Assembly: GCA_043777375.1 (NCBI GenBank)
Contig: JAYWHX010000007.1
Span: forward strand, 1 to 64,000
Origin: TH-plancto1 sp043777375
GTDB taxonomy: Bacteria > Planctomycetota > Planctomycetia > Planctomycetales > Planctomycetaceae
Direction: 5' to 3'
Length of the DNA stretch: 64,000 nucleotides
Below are positions 1 to 5,862 of this stretch, in pieces. Made by a program: the position numbers and the translations under genes. Positions within the stretch are counted from its first letter, which is position 1; each line of letters opens with the position of its first letter. The notes beneath the pieces were generated by a model. The model made no database searches. It was not told the DNA's origin and saw nothing but the letters and a program-made list of their open reading frames with translations.

Positions 1-2
1 AG

Positions 3-293
3 AATGCTTATGAGGAATGCCTGTGCTTCGAGTTGAGTCAAGCGAACTTGAAGTTTCAGCGGCAGGTCGAACTTCCTGTTCGCTACAAACGAATTCGACT
101 CGATTGCGGTTACAGAGCCGACCTTCTCGTCGAAGCCTGCGTGCTACTGGAACTCAAGGCCATTGATGCGATCAACCCAGTTCACGAAGCTCAACTCCTG
201 ACTTACCTCCGCATCAGCCAGATCAAAGTCGGACTGCTCATCAACTTCAACTGCGAGACACTCAAAGACGGAATTCACAGACGAGTCTTGTGA
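3..293 (+). CDS. GxxExxY protein, 5'-truncated by window edge
   Basis: The C-terminal part of a small PDDEXK-like GxxExxY family protein. A TTG at 33 could serve as a start, but the frame is open leftwards and reads AYEECLCFEL before it. This is the family's signature region around the Tyr-Glu pair, so the real start lies before the window. Family motifs that follow are the VRYKRIRLDCGYRADLLVE strand and the LLELKAID core (Glu-x-Lys), then QLLTYLRIS and GLLINF. Members are about 125 residues, so roughly 30 are missing. The function is not established; the E-x-K core resembles nuclease folds. A CTCCGTGC repeat follows directly, an association discussed in the findings. Confidence 0.8.
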   Translation, partial: NAYEECLCFELSQANLKFQRQVELPVRYKRIRLDCGYRADLLVEACVLLELKAIDAINPVHEAQLLTYLRISQIKVGLLINFNCETLKDGIHRRVL

Positions 294-302
294 ACTCCTC
301 TT

Positions 303-327
303 CTCCGTGCCTCCGTGCCTCCGTGGT
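303..327. repeat. CTCCGTGC tandem (TTEARRHGE-type) interspersed repeat
   Basis: Three near-perfect copies of an 8-base unit ending in CCGTGGT. Read on the minus strand it would encode the TTEARRHGE-like peptide. It fills the short gap between the GxxExxY gene and the first shell-protein gene. A diverged copy (CACCACAGAGGCACTGAG, opposite orientation) lies at 1276-1293. Confidence 0.6.
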
Positions 328-334
328 CAATCTC

Positions 335-646
335 ATGTTCCTCGCAAGAATTACCGGCTCTGTTGTCGCCTCGACGAAAGTCGACTCCATGATCGGCCAA
401 AAGCTCGTCATCGTGGAGCCGTTGCGTGTGAACGAGAAGACCAAGGGGGAACTGGTCGGCACGGGACGGTCGTTCATCTCGGTCGATGTCGTCGGGGCTG
501 GTGAGGGCGAAGTGGTGCTGATCGTCCAAGGCTCCAGCGCCCGCTTCACGGATGAGACCAAGAAGCTGCCGATCGACTGCACGATCATCGGGATCGTGGA
601 CGTGGTCACTGTGGGTGACACGGTGATCTTCAAGAATCACGAGTGA
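335..646 (+). CDS. BMC pentameric vertex shell protein (EutN/CcmL family), copy 1
   Basis: A 103-residue EutN/CcmL-type (BMC-P) protein whose pentamers cap the vertices of a microcompartment shell. It starts MFLARITGSVVAS and contains the family strands KLVIVEPL, DVVGAGEGEVVLIVQGSSAR and the C-terminal IIGIVDVV. The G-A-G-E-G-E turn and the GSSAR end are characteristic of the fold. The ATG at 335 is chosen because the family begins here; 15 upstream in-frame codons are only translated repeat. No Shine-Dalgarno is visible, and the repeat forms the leader. It is the first of three different BMC-P genes in this cluster. Confidence 0.93.
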   Translation: MFLARITGSVVASTKVDSMIGQKLVIVEPLRVNEKTKGELVGTGRSFISVDVVGAGEGEVVLIVQGSSARFTDETKKLPIDCTIIGIVDVVTVGDTVIFKNHE

Positions 647-647
647 C

Positions 648-711
648 GTGGGACAGGCTTCCAGCCTGTCGAATCGTTGAGCCAGGGATGACAGGCTGGA
701 AGCCTGTCCCA
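648..711. repeat. Inverted repeat of the GGGACAGGCTTCCAGCCTGTC family
   Basis: Two 23-base arms, 648-670 and 689-711, are perfect reverse complements separated by 18 bases, and each arm is itself partly palindromic. The element lies between two genes and could fold into a strong hairpin, possibly acting as a terminator. Related single arms occur at 5831 and 55046. Confidence 0.75.
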
Positions 712-734
712 CGAGCCGGAAAGGAGTGGTGAAC

Positions 735-1229
735 ATGGACGATCGCTGGAACACCACTTCGGTGGCAGAATCTCACGCGGATGCGATCTCGGTCAAGTGC
801 CGGATTCTGACCATCATCCTTGTCGCACTCATCATCGGGCAGGTCGTCTTCGCAGCTGTGATCGTCTTCGCGATGAACGGCTGGAATCAAGCTCCGAAGG
901 GGGTGCTGCTCAGCGCAATCGCAGCCGGGTTTGCCGTCCAGATGATCGCGATGGCGATCTTCGTACCCGGGTTTGTCGTCAAGGCAGGTGTGAAGAAGGC
1001 CAACGGCGATGTGGATCAGCTACTCGGCGTCTTCATGGCCAAGACGATTGTCGGCGGTGGCTTCCTGGAAGGGGGCGGGCTGCTCAACTTGGTCGCCTTC
1101 CAACTCGAACACAACAAGTGGTCCCTGATTCCGGTCGCAACGGGGATCTTCTTCATCCTGACGCTGATTCCCACCCCGATGCGACTGACCAACTGGCTCG
1201 ATGAGGTCCGACGAACACCCATTGAGTGA
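735..1229 (+). CDS. Predicted membrane protein in the BMC cluster
   Basis: A 164-residue protein of unknown function. The start is the ATG at 735, eight bases after the Shine-Dalgarno AAGGAG; two GTG codons just upstream are less likely. Four hydrophobic segments are visible at about residues 25-45 (LTIILVALIIGQVVFAAVIV), 58-78, 100-120 and 132-150. A conserved-looking GGGFLEGGGLLN loop precedes the last helices. It sits between a shell-protein gene and the cargo enzymes, on the same strand, and may be co-transcribed. Nothing in the sequence links it to a microcompartment, so its role there is open. Confidence 0.75.
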   Translation: MDDRWNTTSVAESHADAISVKCRILTIILVALIIGQVVFAAVIVFAMNGWNQAPKGVLLSAIAAGFAVQMIAMAIFVPGFVVKAGVKKANGDVDQLLGVFMAKTIVGGGFLEGGGLLNLVAFQLEHNKWSLIPVATGIFFILTLIPTPMRLTNWLDEVRRTPIE

Positions 1230-1370
1230 GCGGCCAGGCGCTAGCCGCCGGTTCTTTGGACAGAGAAGTGAAGTTCACCACAGAGGCACTGAGAAAAACT
1301 AAGGCAGACAGGAATGTCTGCCCCACCCAGAGACCAGCGAGCCGGGCGGCGTCAGCCCCTGGAGGATGAG
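1226..1370. repeat. Mosaic of four interspersed repeat types
   Basis: In order: the GTGAGCGG..GGCGCTAGCCGCC element (1226-1251, overlapping the stop codon of the gene before), also seen at 13312; a CACCACAGAGGCACTGAG element (1276-1293); a GGCAGACAGGAATGTCTGCC palindrome (1302-1322); and an AGCGAGCCGGGCGGCGTCAG element (about 1336-1367), also seen at 48906. No gene lies between 1230 and 1466. Confidence 0.65.
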
Positions 1371-1466
1371 GTCGAGATGTCACCTAATCACAGGCCACAT
1401 GAGGAGGATGGACAAGCATTCGCAAAGGAACAGGCACTACACGAACCGTTCTGGGTCCGCTGAGGA

Positions 1467-1733
1467 ATGCCTGTCACTGATGAACAATTCGTCGAACGCA
1501 TCCGCAAAAGTGCGTTGAAGAGAAATGGGTGGAGAACTTGGTTGATCGTTGTTCAACTCAGTTTTACCGTGCTGTTCTTGGTTCTCGGCGGATGGTTGCA
1601 CAAGGAGTTTTCTGACAGGATTCTGAGCAACCGTTGGATGCTTCCATCTCTCGTTCCAGTATGTGGCACATTGGGATTTGCCTTCGGAGTTCTTCTCTCA
1701 CAATCGATTGCTGGACTCTTTGAACTCCTCTAG
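1467..1733 (+). CDS. Small predicted membrane protein, unknown function
   Basis: An 88-residue protein with two hydrophobic segments, about residues 25-42 (WLIVVQLSFTVLFLVLGG) and 58-85, and a charged N-terminus. No family recognised. The only in-frame ATG is at 1467, with GAGGA directly abutting it, which is too close to be a good ribosome-binding site, so the start is uncertain. Its base composition looks more A+T-rich than the flanking cargo genes, which could mean later acquisition. It separates the first shell gene and its neighbour from the aldehyde dehydrogenase. Confidence 0.55.
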   Translation: MPVTDEQFVERIRKSALKRNGWRTWLIVVQLSFTVLFLVLGGWLHKEFSDRILSNRWMLPSLVPVCGTLGFAFGVLLSQSIAGLFELL

Positions 1734-1829
1734 GACAACCGAACCAACGACCTCCTACTCAAATACCACGACCTCGCACAACAACCAAAACAAACCGATC
1801 ACACCACCTGAACCCCAGGTCAACCAACT
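1734..1829 (+). promoter_or_regulatory. G-poor, A/C-rich leader without Shine-Dalgarno
   Basis: About 95 bases before the aldehyde dehydrogenase contain roughly nine G residues and no purine-rich ribosome-binding site, so the RNA should be unstructured. A very similar leader precedes the aldolase gene at 4703-4794. A role in translation is inference. Confidence 0.35.
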
Positions 1830-3311
1830 ATGCAAACCAACGAAACCGCAATCCGTTCCGTCGTCGAACAGGTCCTCGCCCAACTCGGCAAGCGGCCTGC
1901 TCCCGGCTCAGCTCCCGCACCCAAGGCCAACGGCATCCCTGTCGTCTCAGCCAGCAACAGCAATGGCTATCGCCCCGGCGGCGGTGGCAACTGGGGGGTC
2001 TTCCAGACCGTCGACGAAGCCGTCGCAGCTGCGACCGAAGCGTTCCAGCAACTCAGTAAGAAAGGGATGGCCGCGCGGGCCAAGGTCTGCCAGATCGTCA
2101 AGGCGATGTGCGAGCAGCAGGCTGATGAACTCGGCAAGGCGGAGTTTGAAGAGACGAAGGTCGGTCGGCTCGATCACAAGATCGAGAAACTGAAGATCAT
2201 CAAGCTGGTCCCCGGCACGGAGTACATGAAGTCGAACGTCTTCAGCGGCGACCACGGGTTAACGGTCGAGGAGTACGCTCCGTTCGGTGTCATCGGAGCG
2301 ATCACTCCAGTGACCCACTCCTTGCCGACGCTGGCCGGGAATATCATCAACATGGTGGCGGGCGGAAACACGATGGTCGTGAACCCGCACCCGAATGGAG
2401 CCCGGATCGCCTGCGAAGGCGTGCGGCGGTTCAACAAGCTGTTCGCGGATGCGATCGGCATCGAAAACATCGTCACGATCATCGAGAAGCCGACCCTTGA
2501 AACTGCCGACGCGATCTTCCAGCATCGCGGCGTCAAGATGCTGTGCGTGACCGGTGGTCCCGCTGTGGCCCGCGCTGCGATGGCCAGCCGCAAGAAAGCC
2601 GTCGTCGCTGGACCGGGGAACCCGCCCGTCGTAGTCGACGAGACAGCTGACATCGACAACGCCGCCAAGTCGATCATCTCCGGGGCTGCGTTCGACAACA
2701 ACCTGTTGTGCATTGGCGAGAAAGAAGTCTTCGCTGTACAGCCGATCTTCGATTCGCTGATGGAGTCGATGGGGCGGCAGGGAGCGTACCGGCTGAATGC
2801 ACAGCAGATCGACGCCCTGACCAAGATTGCGTTCTCGCCACCTCCCAAGGCGGGCGATCACTGGGTACTCAACCGCGACTTGGTCGGCAAGGATCCCGCT
2901 GTGCTTGCCGAGAAGATCGGCCTGCGTGTCCCCGCCGGAACCCAGTTGTTGTACGGCGAGACCGACACGAACAACCCGTTCGTCCCCGAAGAGCAGATGA
3001 TGCCCTTCGTCCCGTTCGTGCGAGCGAAGAACTTCCAACACGCGGTCGACCTGGCTGTGGAGTTCGAGCACGGATTCCGCCACACCGCCATCATCCACAG
3101 CCGCAACGTGCGGAACATGAGCATCATGGCCCACGCCATGGACACCACGCTCTTCATCAAGAACGGGGCATCGCCCGCCGGTCTGGGCCTCGGCGGCGAA
3201 GGCTATCTGAGCTTCAGCATCGCGACGCCGACCGGTGAAGGAGTCACCAACCCGCTGACGTTCACTCGCGTGCGGCGCTGCTGCATGGTGGACGATCTCC
3301 GCATTGTCTGA
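1830..3311 (+). CDS. CoA-acylating aldehyde dehydrogenase, BMC cargo (PduP/PvmI-like)
   Basis: A 493-residue enzyme of the PduP/EutE group, which oxidises an aldehyde (here probably lactaldehyde or propionaldehyde) to acyl-CoA with NAD+. Residues 1-20 form an amphipathic helix (ETAIRSVVEQVLAQL) followed by a Pro/Ala-rich linker, the usual signal for packaging inside a microcompartment. The catalytic cysteine is Cys294 in NNLLCIGEKE; the cofactor region includes TPVTHSLPT and VVNPHPNGA, and TGGPAVARAA follows. Length fits the family. It is flanked by BMC-P genes and is the expected partner of the aldolase at 4795. Confidence 0.93.
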   Translation: MQTNETAIRSVVEQVLAQLGKRPAPGSAPAPKANGIPVVSASNSNGYRPGGGGNWGVFQTVDEAVAAATEAFQQLSKKGMAARAKVCQIVKAMCEQQADELGKAEFEETKVGRLDHKIEKLKIIKLVPGTEYMKSNVFSGDHGLTVEEYAPFGVIGAITPVTHSLPTLAGNIINMVAGGNTMVVNPHPNGARIACEGVRRFNKLFADAIGIENIVTIIEKPTLETADAIFQHRGVKMLCVTGGPAVARAAMASRKKAVVAGPGNPPVVVDETADIDNAAKSIISGAAFDNNLLCIGEKEVFAVQPIFDSLMESMGRQGAYRLNAQQIDALTKIAFSPPPKAGDHWVLNRDLVGKDPAVLAEKIGLRVPAGTQLLYGETDTNNPFVPEEQMMPFVPFVRAKNFQHAVDLAVEFEHGFRHTAIIHSRNVRNMSIMAHAMDTTLFIKNGASPAGLGLGGEGYLSFSIATPTGEGVTNPLTFTRVRRCCMVDDLRIV

Positions 3312-3344
3312 GTCTTTCGCTCACTGTCATTGAGTAACTTCCAC

Positions 3345-3599
3345 ATGCAACTCGCCTCCGTCATCGGTCGAACGAACGCCACGATCAAGCATCCCGCCTT
3401 AAACGGCTGGCGGCTATTGATCGTGCAGCCGCTCGACCAGACGGGAGGAGATGATGGCGAGCCCCAAATCGCCATCGACAACTTGGGCAGTTCGATGGGG
3501 GACCAGGTGATGATTACTGCCGATGGCGCGGCCATCCGCGACTTCATGGGCCGCGTCGATACGCCAGTCCGATTCGCGGTGATTGGGATCAAAGATTAA
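3345..3599 (+). CDS. BMC pentameric vertex shell protein (EutN/CcmL family), copy 2
   Basis: An 84-residue BMC-P protein beginning MQLASVIGRTNATIKH, with GWRLLIVQPL, DNLGSSMGDQVMITADGAAIRD and a terminal RFAVIGIKD strand, all standard for the EutN/CcmL fold. The ATG at 3345 matches the family start; a TTG five codons earlier is open but unlikely. It begins 33 bases after the aldehyde dehydrogenase and is clearly a different paralogue from copies 1 and 3. Several non-identical BMC-P genes per cluster is a known feature of PV-type loci. Confidence 0.93.
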   Translation: MQLASVIGRTNATIKHPALNGWRLLIVQPLDQTGGDDGEPQIAIDNLGSSMGDQVMITADGAAIRDFMGRVDTPVRFAVIGIKD

Positions 3600-3674
3600 C
3601 GCCACGCCTGGCACGTCGAGCAAGCTCGACGGCTCACACTGAACACTGAGAACTGACGACCGAAAACTTCCCCA

Positions 3675-4403
3675 ATGCTTGATTCGACCGCCGTAGACCA
3701 GATCGTCGCCAACGTGCTGATGCAACTCAGCGCGGCGGGGACGCCTGCGGCTGGTGTTTCAGCAGTCAGCGGCCAGCGGTCAGCGGTCAGCCAGCAAACA
3801 GTGGGGCCGGCATCCTTGCCTGCCACCTCCTCTCAACTTTTGCCTCTCATCGCTCAGCTCTCCGATAAGATCATCACTGGCGATCTCCTCACTGAGAAGG
3901 CGACCGGGGCGACACAGATCATCATCCCGGACAAGGCGATCCTCACTCCGACCGCGCATGACTTCCTCAAGGTCAGCAAGGCCCAGCTGATTCGGGCCAG
4001 CGCCGCCGGAGCCAAAACGGGAGCGGTCAAGAGCGACTCCGCGATCACCTCGTGGAAGCTGATCACAGTCACCAGCACCCCGGCAGTGGCTCGTGTCACT
4101 GGAGAACTGGGATCGGGATGGAGCAAAGAACTCCTCGGCTGTCCGGACGATGCCGCCACGCTCGCCATCAGCGCGATCTGCCGCGGCGAGTCGGGCGGGG
4201 TGGTCATCCTTGCCATGCAGCACTTCCGCTCGGCATGTCGCGCAAACCGCAACGACAAGGTGCGGGCCGTCCCCGTCAGCAACCCCGCCGATGTGAAGTC
4301 TGCCCGCGAACAGCTGCGACTGAACGTCATCGCGATCGATCCCACGAACCGCAGCTACTTCGAACTCAAGAACACCATTGCCGCTTTCACGGGGGCGAAA
4401 TAG
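3675..4403 (+). CDS. BMC-associated protein with encapsulation helix; degenerate RpiB-like C-terminus
   Basis: A 242-residue protein. Residues 2-20 (DSTAVDQIVANVLMQLSA) form an amphipathic helix like the one on the dehydrogenase, so it is probably shell cargo. Residues 29-50 are a low-complexity linker made of intergenic repeat sequence. About residues 58-110 hold IITGDLLTEK and ILTPTAHDFLK, recalling the ITPxAxD motif of other BMC proteins. The C-terminal half (CRANRNDKVRAVPVSNP, SAREQLRLNVIAID) aligns by eye with the C-terminal half of RpiB/LacAB sugar isomerases, but the catalytic pattern is not preserved. The function is unknown. It ends two bases before the next shell gene, suggesting coupling. 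Confidence 0.65.
   Translation: MLDSTAVDQIVANVLMQLSAAGTPAAGVSAVSGQRSAVSQQTVGPASLPATSSQLLPLIAQLSDKIITGDLLTEKATGATQIIIPDKAILTPTAHDFLKVSKAQLIRASAAGAKTGAVKSDSAITSWKLITVTSTPAVARVTGELGSGWSKELLGCPDDAATLAISAICRGESGGVVILAMQHFRSACRANRNDKVRAVPVSNPADVKSAREQLRLNVIAIDPTNRSYFELKNTIAAFTGAK
3759..3820 (+). repeat. Intergenic repeats captured inside a coding sequence
   Basis: An AGCGGTCAGCGGTCAGC element, the type also seen at 18215-18378 and 48874-48899, is followed by a GTGGGGCCGGCATCCTTGCC element resembling the 1302 palindrome. Both are read in frame and encode the linker of the 242-residue BMC protein. Confidence 0.65.
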
Positions 4404-4405
4404 CC

Positions 4406-4702
4406 ATGCGTATCGCCCAAGTGATCGGCAAAGTGACACTGCTCCGGGCCCATGACTCCCTTCGCGGAGCCTCGTACAAGCTCGTTGTTCCCCTGACCCG
4501 AGAAGGTCTGCTGGGCGGCGAATCCGGGCGTGGCGAACCGCTGGTGATGTTCGACTCCCTGGGAGCGGGAGAAGGGAGCTTTGTCGCCATGAGCGAATCG
4601 GCAGAGGCCGCCGCTCCGTTTCATCCGGAGACCAAGCCAGTTGACGCCTACAACGCAGCAATCCTCGATTCCATCAATCTGGAGGGCCGGGAAAGCTCCT
4701 AG
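4406..4702 (+). CDS. BMC pentameric vertex shell protein (EutN/CcmL family), copy 3
   Basis: A 98-residue BMC-P protein starting MRIAQVIGKVTLL, with the KLVVPL strand and MFDSLGAGEGSFVAMSESAEA, equivalent to the D-x-x-G-A-G-x-G segment of the family. A longer tail (KPVDAYNAAILDSIN) follows the core, as in one PV-type paralogue. The ATG at 4406 is two bases after the previous stop. The frame stays open to 4052, but that part overlaps the upstream gene and is not family-like. Confidence 0.9.
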   Translation: MRIAQVIGKVTLLRAHDSLRGASYKLVVPLTREGLLGGESGRGEPLVMFDSLGAGEGSFVAMSESAEAAAPFHPETKPVDAYNAAILDSINLEGRESS

Positions 4703-4794
4703 TCTCCCCTCCCTACTGCCGATCTAAGCCTGAACGAACCAGAACACACAACCCACATACCACTCACATCTTCACACCAGACAAGAACCCGCCA
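4703..4794 (+). promoter_or_regulatory. G-poor, A/C-rich leader without Shine-Dalgarno
   Basis: Ninety-two bases before the aldolase start are dominated by A and C, with about nine G, and have no ribosome-binding purine run. It matches the character of the 1734-1829 leader. Function inferred only from this resemblance. Confidence 0.35.
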
Positions 4795-5688
4795 ATGTCC
4801 TACCACCCACTCTTCAACAACCCCCGCATCAAAGAACAGATCTGCGAAATCGGTCGCCGGGTCTACAACAAAGGCTTCGCAGCTGCCAACGACGGGAACA
4901 TCTCCTATCGCGTCGGTGAGAACGAAGTCCTCTGTTCCCCGACATACATCTGCAAGGGGTTCATGACTCCCGATGACATCTGTATGGTCGACCTCGACGG
5001 CAATCAACTGGCCGGAAAGCGGAAGCGGACCAGCGAAATTCTGTTGCACCTGACGATCATGAAGCACCGTCCCGATGTGAAGGCGGTGGTTCACTGCCAC
5101 CCTCCTCACGCGACGGCGTTCGCTGTGACTCGCGAGGCGATCCCGCAGTGTGTGCTGCCGGAAATCGAAGTCTTCATGGGCGAAGTACCACTCGCCCCCT
5201 ATGAAACTCCCGGAGCCCAATCGTTCGCCGAGACAGTGGTCCCGTTCCTGAAGTCGTCGAACACGATCATCCTCGCCAACCACGGCACGGTGTCGTTCGG
5301 CAAGGACTTGGAAGAGGCATACTGGAAGACCGAAATCCTCGACGCTTACTGCCGCATCTTGATCCTCTCGCAACAACTCGGCGGGATCACGTACCTGAAC
5401 GAGAGGAAGTCGCGCGAGCTGCTCGATTTGAAGAAGCGACTCGGCTTCGATGACCCTCGCTTCCACGATGAGAACTGCGATCTGTGCAGCAACACAGCGT
5501 TCCGCGATGGGTACAAGGAAGGGACCGCCCCCAAGGTCGCCGCCTTCGAGCCGCCGCCTTCGTTCCCCGGCTATTTGCAAAAGCCAGCCTATGAAACGGG
5601 GGCGTCTTCTCCGGTAGGTGCGAGCAACGTCGACATGGAAACGCTCGTACGGATGATTACCGAGCAGGTGATGGCCGCTCTGAAGTAG
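4795..5688 (+). CDS. pvmN: Class II sugar-phosphate aldolase, BMC cargo (fuculose/rhamnulose-phosphate type)
   Basis: A 297-residue zinc-dependent aldolase of the FucA/AraD family. It would split fuculose-1-phosphate or rhamnulose-1-phosphate into dihydroxyacetone phosphate and lactaldehyde, the substrate of the clustered dehydrogenase. Visible zinc ligands are His100 and His102 (VHCHPPHAT) and His163 (ANHGTVSFG); Glu81 in TSEILLH is in the catalytic position. A Pro/Gly-rich linker leads to a C-terminal amphipathic helix (VDMETLVRMITEQVMAALK) typical of encapsulation. In PV-type loci this gene closes the operon, as it seems to here. The symbol follows the planctomycete naming and is from memory. 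Confidence 0.9.
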   Translation: MSYHPLFNNPRIKEQICEIGRRVYNKGFAAANDGNISYRVGENEVLCSPTYICKGFMTPDDICMVDLDGNQLAGKRKRTSEILLHLTIMKHRPDVKAVVHCHPPHATAFAVTREAIPQCVLPEIEVFMGEVPLAPYETPGAQSFAETVVPFLKSSNTIILANHGTVSFGKDLEEAYWKTEILDAYCRILILSQQLGGITYLNERKSRELLDLKKRLGFDDPRFHDENCDLCSNTAFRDGYKEGTAPKVAAFEPPPSFPGYLQKPAYETGASSPVGASNVDMETLVRMITEQVMAALK

Positions 5689-5718
5689 AGCTGTGAGTGG
5701 GGTCAACGATCCGCGAGA

Positions 5719-5786
5719 GTAGGACGGGTACATTTGCCCGTCCGTGAGGTCGCTATCGGACGGACTGGCAAATGTGCCCGTCCCAC
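5719..5786. repeat. Inverted repeat of the GGACGGG..AAATG..CCCGTCC family
   Basis: The arms 5720-5743 and 5758-5785 are imperfect inverted copies containing GGACGGGTACATTTGCCCGTCC. A shorter relative is at 48941-48968. It lies just after the aldolase stop and may end the BMC transcript. The rest of 5787-5862 contains a decayed copy of the 648-type arm. Confidence 0.65.
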
Positions 5787-5862
5787 CGGGGAGCATTGAA
5801 CTCCCCGACGAGCGCGACCAGAATGACAGGTTGAAAGCCTATTCCACTCTCTCGGTTCACTC

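Noticed and set aside
303..1300. CRISPR-like array formed by the short repeats in the first 1.4 kb
   Set aside because: Repeats are of different families and irregular spacing, with no repeat-spacer periodicity and no cas genes.
11..1480. Shared TGAGGAATGCCTGT at 11 and 1461 as a repeat or att site
   Set aside because: Only 14 bases match, one copy is within a coding motif and the flanks differ; chance is adequate.
4699..5796. A 365-codon minus-strand frame opposite the aldolase
   Set aside because: The aldolase on the plus strand has all zinc ligands and catalytic residues; the opposite frame is not protein-like.
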